NCBI GenBank assembly: GCA_020403045.1
Contig: JADBYK010000035.1
Location: 1 to 58,078 of the forward strand
Direction: 5' to 3'
Origin: Cytophagales bacterium
GTDB taxonomy: Bacteria; Bacteroidota; Bacteroidia; Cytophagales; Cyclobacteriaceae
DNA length: 58,078 nt
The notes under the pieces were generated by a model, which saw nothing but the letters and a program-made list of their open reading frames with translations, searched no databases and was not told the origin of the DNA. How positions within the stretch are numbered: the first letter of the stretch is position 1; each line of letters opens with the position of its first letter. The translations under genes were made by a program, and so were the position numbers. Shown piece after piece: positions 1 through 8,879 of this stretch.

Positions 1-3
1 TCG

Positions 4-90
4 GTCAGAGTCAGACATTTATCGTCTGACCTGACAATGAAAATCACCAACTTGGTTTTCTTACTTGGGGCTAAATCGTTGATTTTCATT
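4..90. repeat. Two successive imperfect hairpins
   Basis: First hairpin: GTCAG(A)GTCAGAC at 4-16 pairs with GTCTGACCTGAC at 24-35 (7 bp plus 5 bp, one bulged A, 7-base loop). Second hairpin: AATGAAAATCA at 36-46 pairs perfectly with TGATTTTCATT at 80-90 around a 33-base loop. Both lie downstream of serA and left of any gene in the window. Neither ends in a T-run, so simple intrinsic termination is not well supported. Function unknown. Confidence 0.6.
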
Positions 91-95
91 CGTCA

Positions 96-133
96 ATTAT
101 GCAATGCTGACAGTACCGTCAGCATTGCATAAT
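96..133. repeat. Perfect 16-bp inverted repeat
   Basis: Arm ATTATGCAATGCTGAC (96-111) is exactly complementary to GTCAGCATTGCATAAT (118-133) with the 6-base loop AGTACC. It follows two other hairpins within 135 bp and sits 56 bp past the serA stop codon. It could stabilise a transcript 3' end, bind a dimeric protein, or be a mobile palindromic element. No T-tract follows on either strand. Confidence 0.75.
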
Positions 134-188
134 CTGGGATAAATAGGAACGTCTTAATAGGCCTAGTTTACAGCCGGAAGTCGATTTG

Positions 189-2081
189 CTAGTAAAGTAC
201 TCTGAACTTTATTGTGTTCTCAATCGCTCGCATCTCCTTGATCATTTCTTTGTTGTACTCTTTGTTGATGTCGGTAATTACGTAGCCTATTTGTTCATTG
301 GTTTTCAAATATTGCCCCACAATGTTTACCCCATTGTCAGCTAAGATATGATTGATTTTTGCCAGAATACCCGGCACGTTGTTATGTATGTGGATCAGCC
401 GATGTGCATTATCTAGAATAGGCAAGGTAAGATTAGGAAAGTTTACGCTATTGCTGGTACTGCCAGTATTGATGTAGTCCATCATTTTTCCGGGAACAAA
501 GTTACCTATATTTTCCTGTGCTTCAGAGGTACTTCCGCCAATATGCGGTGTAAGGATCGTATTTGGAAGACCTCTCAATTCAGACATAAACTCTTCATCA
601 TTGCTAATCGGTTCATAGGGGAAAACATCCACGGAGCAGCCTGCAACGGTACCATTTAAAATACTTTCTCTTAACGCCTTCACATCAACAACATGTCCTC
701 GACTTAGGTTCAAGAAGATTACTCCCTTTTTCATGGCTTTGAATTCAGCCGACCCGATTAGGTTTGCGTTGGATTCTTTACCATCTACGTGAAGGGTTAT
801 TACGTCAGCCAATGCCAGCAGCTCTTTCAAAGTCTTACACTTGGTTGCATTTCCTAGCGCTAATTTCTCTTCTTTGTCGTAGTAGTAAATCTTCATGCCC
901 AGATTCTCAGCAATGACAGACAACTGTGCACCAATATTTCCGTAACCAATAATGCCTAGTTTTTTTCCACGGATTTCAAAACTGCCCTTTGCCGACTTAT
1001 CCCACTTCCCTTCGTGCATTTTTTTGGATTTGTCAATGATGCCACGCATCAATAGAATCATTTCAGCAATAGCTAATTCGACCACCGATCTGGTATTGCT
1101 AAACGGTGCATTAAATACAGCCACCCCTTTTCTGGTTGCTGCTTTCAGGTCTATTTGATTGGTGCCAATGCAGAACGCGCCAATGACCATTAGCCGGTTA
1201 GCGTTTTCCAGGACCTTAGTCGTAACCTGGGTTTTTGATCGAATGCCCAACACGGAAACGTTTTTTATTTTCTCGCATAGCTCGTCTTCATCCAACCCGG
1301 CCGGGTAGGTTTCTACATTAAAGCCTTCGGCTTTCATCAGTTCAAGTGCTACCGGATGAACGTTCTCCAACAGGAGTACATTGATCCGGTTTTTTGGATA
1401 AGAAATGGTCGTATTCAATTTATTTAAATATAAAAATTCGTCAAGGCTAGGGGTGATGTGGTCGGCTTTACTAAGAACACTTTCTCGCTCAATATTCTCA
1501 GTAAAAGCAAAGAATTTATTTGCCAGTCCGGCATTTTTTATCTCATAGTCGGTATAGCCATCGCCAATTACATAAACGTCTCCATTTAAATTCAGTCGCT
1601 TAAGTTGTTCTACTTTTCCATTATTGGCTGATAATGGATTATTGAGATCGAACCCAATTACTTTTTCCAGCTCGTCAAATATGAATTCGTTGGCCAAAAT
1701 ATTGTCTGGCTTAATACCAAATTCCGTGACCACGGGTTCTATGAATTCGCGGAAACCGTTGGAGATGATGTAAATATTATCAGCGTAAGTAGCGAAAAAT
1801 TCTTTGTTGCGTTTGAATGATTCTGATACTACGAGTTTCAGTTGTTTGATCAAAGGCGTCAGGTGCCTTTTTTCGGGCTGCAAAATGTCAAGACGTTTTT
1901 CGATAGACTCACGCAAGGAAATTTTCCCCTCCATTCCCAAGTTTGTGATTTCAAAAATCTGCCTCTTTATGTCCTCACTATTGGGGTGCTCTCTTACAAT
2001 GATTTCTGCTAACACGTCAAATGCTTCCACTTTTGTGAAGGTGCTGTCAAAATCAATTACGAAGTACTTATTGATAGTCAT
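189..2081 (-). CDS. serA: Fused phosphoserine phosphatase-like / D-3-phosphoglycerate dehydrogenase
   Basis: This 630-residue protein appears to join the first and last steps of serine synthesis. Residues 1-220 form a HAD phosphatase domain with the nucleophile motif DFDST (10-14), a motif II serine in ISNG (106-109) and the Mg-binding GDGYTD (173-178). Residues 230-550 are the NAD-dependent phosphoglycerate dehydrogenase with GYGNIG (379-384), the substrate arginine in RSKTQV (281) and the catalytic histidine in PHIGGS (513). Residues 560-630 form an ACT domain, a usual site of serine feedback. The gene stands alone and is transcribed away from accA. Activity of the phosphatase half is inferred from motifs only. 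Confidence 0.92.
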   Translation of the reverse strand: MTINKYFVIDFDSTFTKVEAFDVLAEIIVREHPNSEDIKRQIFEITNLGMEGKISLRESIEKRLDILQPEKRHLTPLIKQLKLVVSESFKRNKEFFATYADNIYIISNGFREFIEPVVTEFGIKPDNILANEFIFDELEKVIGFDLNNPLSANNGKVEQLKRLNLNGDVYVIGDGYTDYEIKNAGLANKFFAFTENIERESVLSKADHITPSLDEFLYLNKLNTTISYPKNRINVLLLENVHPVALELMKAEGFNVETYPAGLDEDELCEKIKNVSVLGIRSKTQVTTKVLENANRLMVIGAFCIGTNQIDLKAATRKGVAVFNAPFSNTRSVVELAIAEMILLMRGIIDKSKKMHEGKWDKSAKGSFEIRGKKLGIIGYGNIGAQLSVIAENLGMKIYYYDKEEKLALGNATKCKTLKELLALADVITLHVDGKESNANLIGSAEFKAMKKGVIFLNLSRGHVVDVKALRESILNGTVAGCSVDVFPYEPISNDEEFMSELRGLPNTILTPHIGGSTSEAQENIGNFVPGKMMDYINTGSTSNSVNFPNLTLPILDNAHRLIHIHNNVPGILAKINHILADNGVNIVGQYLKTNEQIGYVITDINKEYNKEMIKEMRAIENTIKFRVLY

Positions 2082-2267
2082 CTGTTAATGTCTAAATGTA
2101 AAACGAATCAACGGTAGGTAAAGAACCTTGAAAATAGCATATTGAGGGTAGGTGTTTTGCACCGTTGATGGCGTAGCCGTACATGGTAAAAAAACAAGTG
2201 TGCAATTTAGTGAGATTCAATGATCGGACGGCAACATTGATCAATTTCACAGTATTTTAAATTTCTG

Positions 2268-2275
2268 TAAATTTG
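2268..2275 (+). promoter_or_regulatory. Candidate Bacteroidota -7 element for accA
   Basis: TAAATTTG matches the Bacteroidota -7 consensus TAnnTTTG and lies 33 bp before the accA start codon. A clear TTTG -33 element at the expected spacing is not visible, so this is a weak prediction. Confidence 0.35.
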
Positions 2276-2307
2276 CCCCTACCCTGAAAACAAAGAGGTT
2301 AAGAAAG

Positions 2308-3258
2308 ATGAATCTATTGGAGTTTGAAAAACCTATCGCTGAATTGGAAAGTAAATTGGCAGACATGAAGCAACTCTCAGATGATAGCGATGAAAACGTT
2401 ACCAAAGCCATACAAGCGTTAGACAATAAGATAACTGAATTGAAGAAGGAAACCTTTGAAAACCTAACCGGTTGGCAGCGAGTTCAGCTATCACGCCATC
2501 CTGATCGCCCTTATACTCAAGACTATATCTACGAGATCACCACGGATTTCATTGAGCTCCATGGTGACCGAAATGTTGGTGATGATAAGGCAATGGTTGG
2601 AGGCCTGGGGACAATACAAGGTCAGACCTTTATGATCATTGGCCAGCAGAAAGGTAGGAACACGAAACAACGCCAAATGCGTAACTTTGGCATGGCTAAC
2701 CCGGAAGGCTACCGTAAGGCACTTCGCTTGATGAAAATCGCAGAGAAGTTCAATAAGCCAATTGTCACTTTTATTGACACCCCAGGTGCATTTCCAGGTT
2801 TAGAGGCGGAGGAGAGGGGTCAGGGCGAAGCAATTGCGCGCAATCTCAAAGAGATGTTCATGTTAAAGGTTCCAGTGATTTGCATCATTATCGGTGAGGG
2901 GGCCTCCGGAGGCGCGTTGGGCATAGCCATTGGAGATCGTGTTCTCATGTTGGAGAACACCTGGTACTCGGTGATTTCTCCCGAATCCTGTTCATCCATT
3001 TTGTGGCGTAGTTGGGATTATAAAGAACAAGCCGCTGAAGTACTCAAACTAACGGCCAAAGACATGCTGCATAATAAATTGATAGACGGTATAGTGAAGG
3101 AGCCTTTAGGAGGAGCACATACCGATGTCAAGGCGATGGCATCAGAGATCAAGAGAATTATCATCGAGAACTTTAAAGAGCTTTCTAAGTTTACGGCACA
3201 AGAACGAATTAACCAGCGCATTGATAAGTTCTGCGCGATGGGAGTTGTGAAAGAGTAA
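2308..3258 (+). CDS. accA: Acetyl-CoA carboxylase carboxyltransferase, alpha subunit
   Basis: The protein carries out, with AccD, transfer of carboxyl from biotin to acetyl-CoA, giving malonyl-CoA for fatty acid synthesis in the cytoplasm. At 316 residues it has the normal length of AccA. The N-terminal helical segment (about 1-60) precedes the crotonase-like carboxyltransferase fold, with the conserved stretch [18 protein letters not shown] and the oxyanion-hole glycines in [10 protein letters not shown]. The start follows an A-rich leader with AGAGG. It is monocistronic here; accD is not in the window. Confidence 0.97.
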   Translation: MNLLEFEKPIAELESKLADMKQLSDDSDENVTKAIQALDNKITELKKETFENLTGWQRVQLSRHPDRPYTQDYIYEITTDFIELHGDRNVGDDKAMVGGLGTIQGQTFMIIGQQKGRNTKQRQMRNFGMANPEGYRKALRLMKIAEKFNKPIVTFIDTPGAFPGLEAEERGQGEAIARNLKEMFMLKVPVICIIIGEGASGGALGIAIGDRVLMLENTWYSVISPESCSSILWRSWDYKEQAAEVLKLTAKDMLHNKLIDGIVKEPLGGAHTDVKAMASEIKRIIIENFKELSKFTAQERINQRIDKFCAMGVVKE

Positions 3259-3265
3259 TATCCTT

Positions 3266-4006
3266 TTATTTTTTGCTGTTTACTATAAGAAAGAGTCTTC
3301 TCAAATCACTCTCCTTATTTAAATTGATCCTCTCTTTTTTGATTAGTGACTCTACGTCAATAGATGAGTCGTACTGTTGAATGGCATCAAGCGAGGCCTT
3401 CTTTTTGATTTGATTTAGTTTATTATTGATCGCATAGAAGTATTCTGACTTTTTAATGATTTTAGTGTCCTTGCTACCCACATTTAAAGCCGGGCTGAAA
3501 TTTGGACGAAGTATTTCAAGGTAAACTTTCTTTAAAAGCTGAATGTTCCCTTCCTGAAGCACCTCAAAAAAACCGTCAAAGGGTGTTACACTTGCAGTGT
3601 ACTCAAGGGCATTGTTCATTACTCTTGATTGTTTTGTCAACGAGTCGATCCAAACAATATTTTTGACCTTTACTCCAGAAAGTACCTTTACGCCACCTTT
3701 TAATCGGAATTCGAATTCGTTGTTTTGAATATCATATCTTGTTAGGTAGTCGTTGATCAGTGTTTCATTGTCAAAAAGAAGAAGTGAGGATTGACTCCAA
3801 CGAGCGTCAAGGTACACGTCTCCGATTGTTTGACTTTTTTCACTTGAAGGTAATGTGAGGTAAGCTTGCCCAAGGCTTCCTCCATAGGAGGATAGTTGGT
3901 TTAACAGGTTGGCAGACCGAACATTTTTATTAATGGTACCTGGCGTTTGCGCAAAAACCTGCGTCTCAATGATAAATAGAATAGCAATAGCAAACAGCAC
4001 TTTCAT
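3266..4006 (-). CDS. Secreted protein of unknown function
   Basis: A 246-residue protein with an N-terminal signal peptide (MKVLFAIAILFIIETQVFAQ, likely cleaved after AQ). No family is recognised. The mature part is lysine-rich with alternating beta and helical character and no cysteine cluster. A segment near residues 80-130 reads like the beta strands of periplasmic Bacteroidota proteins. It converges on accA with only 7 bp between stop codons and has 132 bp of upstream sequence for its own promoter. Confidence 0.7.
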   Translation of the reverse strand: MKVLFAIAILFIIETQVFAQTPGTINKNVRSANLLNQLSSYGGSLGQAYLTLPSSEKSQTIGDVYLDARWSQSSLLLFDNETLINDYLTRYDIQNNEFEFRLKGGVKVLSGVKVKNIVWIDSLTKQSRVMNNALEYTASVTPFDGFFEVLQEGNIQLLKKVYLEILRPNFSPALNVGSKDTKIIKKSEYFYAINNKLNQIKKKASLDAIQQYDSSIDVESLIKKERINLNKESDLRRLFLIVNSKK

Positions 4007-4138
4007 ATAGTTACTTTTTCGAAATTTAACATGAATTTCTAAAATATCTGAAATATATTAACTGCAAAAAGTGTAACGTCCCTGAATTGACTTTGGTTTT
4101 ACATCAAAAAACGCGAACTTCGAAATTGGTACAAGCAA

Positions 4139-4978
4139 ATGAAACTACATACCATAGATACCGGATTTTTCAAACTTGATGGAGGCGCCATGTTTGGTGT
4201 TGTGCCGAAGTCAATCTGGAATAAGTTGAATCCATCGGATAGCAACAATATGTGCAATTGGGCGATGCGTTGTCTGCTCATTGAAGACGGCAATCAACTG
4301 ATTTTGATTGATAACGGACTGGGTACTAAACAAGACGATAAGTTTTTCAGCTATTATTTTTTGAATGGAGATGATAGCTTGAGCAACTCATTGTACAAAG
4401 CAGGGTTTAGCGAAACCGATGTGACAGATATGTTTTTGACTCACTTGCATTTTGATCATTGTGGAGGTGGTGTCAGCCGAGTGGGGGAAAAGCTGAAACT
4501 TACATTCCCCAACGCGCACTATTGGAGTAACGAAGATCATTGGCGATGGGCTACTCAACCCAATGCGCGTGAAAAAGCAAGTTTTTTGAAGGAAAATATT
4601 CTTCCCATGCAGGAGAGCGGGCAGCTGAAATTTGTCGATGAAAAAGAGGTATCTCCTTTTCCACAGATGGACATCTTCCTTGCCTCCGGCCATACCGATC
4701 GGATGATGATTCCCAAGATAAAATACAAAGACAAGACCATTTGTTTTATGGCTGATTTACTCCCTTCGTCACACCATGTGCCTTTGCCTTATGTAATGGG
4801 ATATGATACAAGGCCGCTTTTGACGATGCAGGAGAAGGAATTATTTCTGAATGAGGCAGCGGCAAACAATTACATTTTGTTTTTAGAGCACGATCCGATC
4901 CATGAATGTTGTACCGTTAAGCAAACCGACAAAGGCGTGAGGCTGGATCGGGTGTTTCCTTTGGCAGAAATAAACTGA
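4139..4978 (+). CDS. MBL-fold metallohydrolase (lactonase-like)
   Basis: The 279-residue protein belongs to the metallo-beta-lactamase superfamily. The binuclear metal motif THLHFDH (residues 101-107) is complete, followed by a histidine in SGHTDRMM, an aspartate in FMADLLPS and a histidine in LEHDP near the end. The lack of a signal peptide and the layout resemble the N-acyl-homoserine-lactonase branch, but the substrate cannot be read from sequence. The gene stands alone and ends in a strong terminator hairpin. Confidence 0.88.
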   Translation: MKLHTIDTGFFKLDGGAMFGVVPKSIWNKLNPSDSNNMCNWAMRCLLIEDGNQLILIDNGLGTKQDDKFFSYYFLNGDDSLSNSLYKAGFSETDVTDMFLTHLHFDHCGGGVSRVGEKLKLTFPNAHYWSNEDHWRWATQPNAREKASFLKENILPMQESGQLKFVDEKEVSPFPQMDIFLASGHTDRMMIPKIKYKDKTICFMADLLPSSHHVPLPYVMGYDTRPLLTMQEKELFLNEAAANNYILFLEHDPIHECCTVKQTDKGVRLDRVFPLAEIN

Positions 4979-5028
4979 AACCGAACTATCAAATTAAAAA
5001 AATAATAGCATAGCGCGGTTTCAGTTTT
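4972..5028 (+). terminator. Rho-independent terminator after MBL hydrolase
   Basis: AAACTGAAACCG at the stop codon pairs with CGGTTTCAGTTT about 32 bases later, a 12-bp stem whose right arm runs into five T residues (5025-5029). The left arm overlaps the TGA stop of the hydrolase gene. The large loop is unusual but the stem and T-run are convincing. Confidence 0.65.
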
Positions 5029-5038
5029 TGCTTGGGCT

Positions 5039-5305
5039 CTAGTCTAAATGTACCGATTTGTAATTTTTCCAAGGATCAACAAATATTTTTTTCCAAATGG
5101 ATTTTGAGCGTTCGATGCCCAGAGCTTCCAAGCGCATATTGATTAATATGGGGTAATAAACTAACGGGATTAATAGTGCTAGTGCAAAAAACAGCTGTAC
5201 AGAAATTATTTTATAAATGAACAAAGGCCCTATTATTCCAGTTGGCAATGTCAATAAATAGTAAAACCATTTTGATGCCAAAAGTGAAACTATTTTTTTT
5301 CTCAT
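5039..5305 (-). CDS. Small two-helix membrane protein
   Basis: An 88-residue basic protein with two hydrophobic segments (about 14-34 and 36-56) and a charged C-terminal tail. No family is recognised. It lies directly downstream of the lipoprotein gene at 5337-5981 on the same strand, 31 bp away, and a 14-bp tandem repeat covers its start. Pairing with a possible secreted peptide precursor suggests an immunity or processing partner, but that is conjecture. Confidence 0.6.
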   Translation of the reverse strand: MRKKIVSLLASKWFYYLLTLPTGIIGPLFIYKIISVQLFFALALLIPLVYYPILINMRLEALGIERSKSIWKKIFVDPWKNYKSVHLD

Positions 5306-5344
5306 AGATTACATTGCATAGATCACATTGTATAGACTACATCA
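5303..5344. repeat. Three 14-bp tandem repeats between two small genes
   Basis: CATAGATTACATTG (5303-5316), CATAGATCACATTG (5317-5330) and TATAGACTACATCA (5331-5344) are adjacent near-copies. The block covers the start codon of the small membrane protein and the last codons and stop of the upstream lipoprotein, so slippage here would change spacing and the lipoprotein C-terminus. Confidence 0.75.
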
Positions 5345-5981
5345 TAGCCGCCCTAATGCTGCAAGCCCCGGCTACCACAACATAGTACCATCCTCCGGTA
5401 GCAGCACCTGCTGCTAGATCAAAAGCTAAATTTGCCCACCCATTACTAAATGGTTGCATTACTGTTGAAATACAATCTCCAGAGTCTTGCCACCAGCCTG
5501 AAGCTCGGCCTCCTTTGAAATCAATAGGAAATTCTGTAATAGTTTTATTTTTATGGTCAGCCAAGAAATGCTTTCGTAAATTACCATCTAAATCAAAGAC
5601 TTTAACTTCAAAACCTATGGAAGATTTTACGGTTTCAGAAATTGATACCCCTTTCACGTTTTTATTTTCATCAAAATTGATAATCATGACCAATGCGGGG
5701 TTTGTTGAACTTTGAATCCCAAATTGCGATGCTACTTTACCATTTAAAGATAGTTTTAATTCTGATAAATTTGATGAGTCGAAATTACTAATGTCAAATT
5801 TTGAATCTCTAGACTCGGAGAATGATGTACTTTTGATTTCTTTCGAAAATGACACGAAATTACTTACAAAATTGGCCGATGCTTTTACAATCTGAACGGA
5901 GTTTTGCGGTTGCAACCCTTTTTCCTGTGTACAAGAAAATACTAAAAGGGAAATTGCGAAGAATAAAATTTTTGTTTTCAT
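5337..5981 (-). CDS. Lipoprotein with Gly/Ala-rich two-cysteine C-terminus
   Basis: The ATG at 5981 is chosen because it gives a proper lipoprotein signal (MKTKILFFAISLLVFSC); a longer reading adds 19 residues of no signal character. The 214-residue product has a Ser/Lys-rich middle and a distinct C-terminal 50 residues: SGWWQDSGDC, then a glycine/alanine-rich apolar stretch with GAATGGWYYVVVAGAC and a final basic SIRAAMM. This tail, with two cysteines about 40 residues apart, looks like a hydrophobic peptide-bacteriocin module, though no family is recognised. Its DNA is more AT-rich than the flanking genes. Confidence 0.65.
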   Translation of the reverse strand: MKTKILFFAISLLVFSCTQEKGLQPQNSVQIVKASANFVSNFVSFSKEIKSTSFSESRDSKFDISNFDSSNLSELKLSLNGKVASQFGIQSSTNPALVMIINFDENKNVKGVSISETVKSSIGFEVKVFDLDGNLRKHFLADHKNKTITEFPIDFKGGRASGWWQDSGDCISTVMQPFSNGWANLAFDLAAGAATGGWYYVVVAGACSIRAAMM

Positions 5982-6061
5982 AATTTTGTTTTGGGTTGTT
6001 TTTTCAAAAAAAAAAATAGAAGAATCAAAAGCAAGCATTTAAACGAAAAAAAATAGAAAAA

Positions 6062-6847
6062 ATGAAATTAGGTCTTGTTTTATCAGGAGGTGGTGCACGG
6101 GGAGTAGCTCATTTGGGAATTTTAAAAGCCTTAGAAGAAATGGGTGTTCACTTTTCATTGGTTTCCGGCACCAGCGCTGGTTCAATCGTGGGTGCATTGT
6201 ATGCCTACGGTTATAAGCCAGACGAAATATTTTCGATGATCAAAACGTTGAGTGTTTTTAAGTCGGTACGCCCTGCCTGGACGTGGGCGGGGTTGCTTCG
6301 TATGGATGGCCTACGCGATCTTTTGCTTAAACATTTGCCCGAGAATGACTTCTCAAGCCTTAAATTACCATTGACTATAGCGGCTACTGAAATCAGAAAA
6401 GGAAGAGTTGAGTATTTTGATAAAGGCGAGTTAGTTCCTGCAATTCTTAGCTCTTGCAGTATTCCCGCTGTATTCAATCCGATGAACTTTAATGGTGGTT
6501 TGTATGTAGATGGAGGACTTTTTGACAATCTGCCCGTGCGCCCAATCAGAGACAAATGCGATAAAATTGTGGGGCTTCATTGCAATCATATCAGCCAGGA
6601 TTTTGACCCCAATAGCCTTCGAACCGTTATTGAGCGTAGCTTATTAATGGCTATCAACGCAAATACACTTATCAGCAAAGGGCTTTGTGATGTATTTATC
6701 GAGCCTCCGCATCTGTCCAGATTTGGTAGCTTTGACATCGGCAAGGCTCAAGAAATTTTTGATATTAGCTATCGGTTCACAAAAGCAAATTTTCTGCCGC
6801 ACCATTTTGGCGTAGGTATGATCGATATCGAAAAACCTGCCAGTTAA
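6062..6847 (+). CDS. Patatin-like phospholipase
   Basis: A 261-residue patatin-family serine hydrolase of the RssA-like type. It shows the oxyanion motif GGGARG (9-14), the nucleophile elbow GTSAG (36-40, Ser38) and the catalytic aspartate in VDGG (Asp150). No signal peptide or transmembrane segment is present, so it is probably cytoplasmic and acts on lipid acyl esters. It is followed 21 bp later by hutU on the same strand; there is no obvious functional link. Confidence 0.93.
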   Translation: MKLGLVLSGGGARGVAHLGILKALEEMGVHFSLVSGTSAGSIVGALYAYGYKPDEIFSMIKTLSVFKSVRPAWTWAGLLRMDGLRDLLLKHLPENDFSSLKLPLTIAATEIRKGRVEYFDKGELVPAILSSCSIPAVFNPMNFNGGLYVDGGLFDNLPVRPIRDKCDKIVGLHCNHISQDFDPNSLRTVIERSLLMAINANTLISKGLCDVFIEPPHLSRFGSFDIGKAQEIFDISYRFTKANFLPHHFGVGMIDIEKPAS

Positions 6848-6868
6848 TGTTCTATTTGGTATAAAAAA

Positions 6869-8878
6869 ATGACAACCACTGAAACTTTCAAAGATCAAAT
6901 CCTACAGGGTATACCCGATGAACTGCCGGTGGCAAGTGAGTTCGACTATGGGGTGAGTCATGCTCCAAGGCGAAAAGACATTCTTACGCAAGAGGAAAAA
7001 AAGCTGGCTATCAGCAACGCACTTCGCTACTTTCATCCTCGCCATCACGCAGTTTTAGCACCTGAATTTTACACGGAGTTGCAAAAATTTGGGCGGATTT
7101 ATATGTATCGTTTTCGTCCAACGTATGAAATGAAGGCGAGGGCAATAGACGACTATCCCAACCAATGTATTCAAGGTGCTGCCATTCAGCTAATGATTCA
7201 AAACAATTTGGATCCCCGGGTAGCGCAACATCCTCATGAGTTAATTACGTATGGCGGCAACGGTGCTGTTTTTCAAAATTGGGCGCAGTACTTACTTACC
7301 ATGAAGTATTTGGCCACAATGAATGAAGACCAAACGTTGCACATTTATTCGGGTCATCCGATGGGTTTGTTTCCTTCTTCAAAAGAAGCGCCACGAGTTG
7401 TTGTTACCAACGGAATGATGATTCCAAATTATTCGAAACCAGATGATTGGGAAAAATTTAATGCGTTGGGTGTAACACAGTACGGACAGATGACTGCAGG
7501 CAGTTATATGTACATCGGTCCACAAGGAATTGTGCATGGCACGAACATTACCATACTGAACGCTGGTCGCAAGATCTCAAAAAAAGGAGAAGGGCTAGCC
7601 GGCAAACTTTTTTTAACCTCAGGCCTTGGCGGAATGAGTGGCGCCCAACCTAAAGCAGGAAACATTGCTGGTTGCATCACGGTAGTAGCCGAAATAAACG
7701 AAGCTGCAACCCAGAAAAGATTTCAGCAAGGATGGGTCGATGAGGTGGTTAGTGATCTATATGCTTTATGTCAACGCATTCGGAATGCGAAATCAAAAAA
7801 GGAAATTGTTTCGATTGCGTTTCAGGGCAATATTGTTGATGTGTGGCAAAAGCTTGCAGACGAAAACATATTTGTCGACCTCGGCTCTGACCAGACATCT
7901 TTGCACAATCCTTGGGCAGGAGGATACTATCCCGCAGGAATGAGTTTTGAAGAATCTAATCGGTTGATGGTTGAAAACCCCGAGTTATTTACACGTAAAG
8001 TTCAAGATTCACTTCGGAAGCAAGCACAGGCAATTAACACCCACGCATCTCGCGGCACTTATTTTTTCGATTACGGAAATGCATTTCTTTTGGAAGCATC
8101 CAGAGCGGGAGCAGACGTAATGGCAAGCAATGGGGTTGACTTTAAGTACCCGTCTTATGTACAGGATATTATGGGCCCCATGTGTTTTGATTATGGCTTT
8201 GGGCCTTTTCGTTGGGTTTGTGCTTCAGGTAAGCAAGAAGATTTAGATTATACTGATGCATTGGCAGCAGAGGTTCTTTCTAAAATTGTTCTTTCGGCTC
8301 CCGATGAGATTCAATCACAACTAAAAGATAACATTGATTGGATACGTTTTGCGAAAGCGAACAACCTGGTGGTTGGGTCAAAAGCCAGAATTTTGTATGC
8401 CGATGCCGAGGGGCGAATAGAAATTGCGGCTGCCTTCAATGAAGCTGTTGCGCAAGGCAAAATTGGCCCTGTGATTTTGGGTCGCGATCATCACGATGTG
8501 TCGGGTACAGATAGTCCCTATCGCGAGACATCCAATATTTACGATGGCTCTCGTTTCACGGCAGATATGGCGATACACAATGTGATTGGCGATTCGTTCC
8601 GAGGAGCTACTTGGGTTTCCATACACAATGGTGGTGGTGTCGGCTGGGGCGAGGTGATCAACGGAGGGTTTGGAATGTTGTTGGATGGTTCCGCCATGGC
8701 GGATCGAAAGTTGAAAAACATGTTGCATTTTGACGTGAACAATGGAATTGCGCGAAGAGCGTGGGCACGAAATACCGGGGCATTAACAAGTATCGAACGC
8801 GCACAGCAGCAAAATCCAAGTTTGCAAGTGACTTCTACCTATTTGGCTGATGAAGCTGTTTTGAATAAATTGTTTTGA
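6869..8878 (+). CDS. hutU: Urocanate hydratase
   Basis: The enzyme converts urocanate to imidazolone propionate in histidine breakdown, using a tightly bound NAD. The 669-residue length fits the longer urocanase form. Visible signatures are the N-terminal YGGNGAVFQNW, the NAD-binding TSGLGGMSGAQ, and DYGFGPFRWVCASG near residue 450. Other hut genes are not in the window, so the pathway must be completed elsewhere. It is followed one base later by an acyltransferase gene. Confidence 0.96.
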   Translation: MTTTETFKDQILQGIPDELPVASEFDYGVSHAPRRKDILTQEEKKLAISNALRYFHPRHHAVLAPEFYTELQKFGRIYMYRFRPTYEMKARAIDDYPNQCIQGAAIQLMIQNNLDPRVAQHPHELITYGGNGAVFQNWAQYLLTMKYLATMNEDQTLHIYSGHPMGLFPSSKEAPRVVVTNGMMIPNYSKPDDWEKFNALGVTQYGQMTAGSYMYIGPQGIVHGTNITILNAGRKISKKGEGLAGKLFLTSGLGGMSGAQPKAGNIAGCITVVAEINEAATQKRFQQGWVDEVVSDLYALCQRIRNAKSKKEIVSIAFQGNIVDVWQKLADENIFVDLGSDQTSLHNPWAGGYYPAGMSFEESNRLMVENPELFTRKVQDSLRKQAQAINTHASRGTYFFDYGNAFLLEASRAGADVMASNGVDFKYPSYVQDIMGPMCFDYGFGPFRWVCASGKQEDLDYTDALAAEVLSKIVLSAPDEIQSQLKDNIDWIRFAKANNLVVGSKARILYADAEGRIEIAAAFNEAVAQGKIGPVILGRDHHDVSGTDSPYRETSNIYDGSRFTADMAIHNVIGDSFRGATWVSIHNGGGVGWGEVINGGFGMLLDGSAMADRKLKNMLHFDVNNGIARRAWARNTGALTSIERAQQQNPSLQVTSTYLADEAVLNKLF

Positions 8879-8879
8879 C

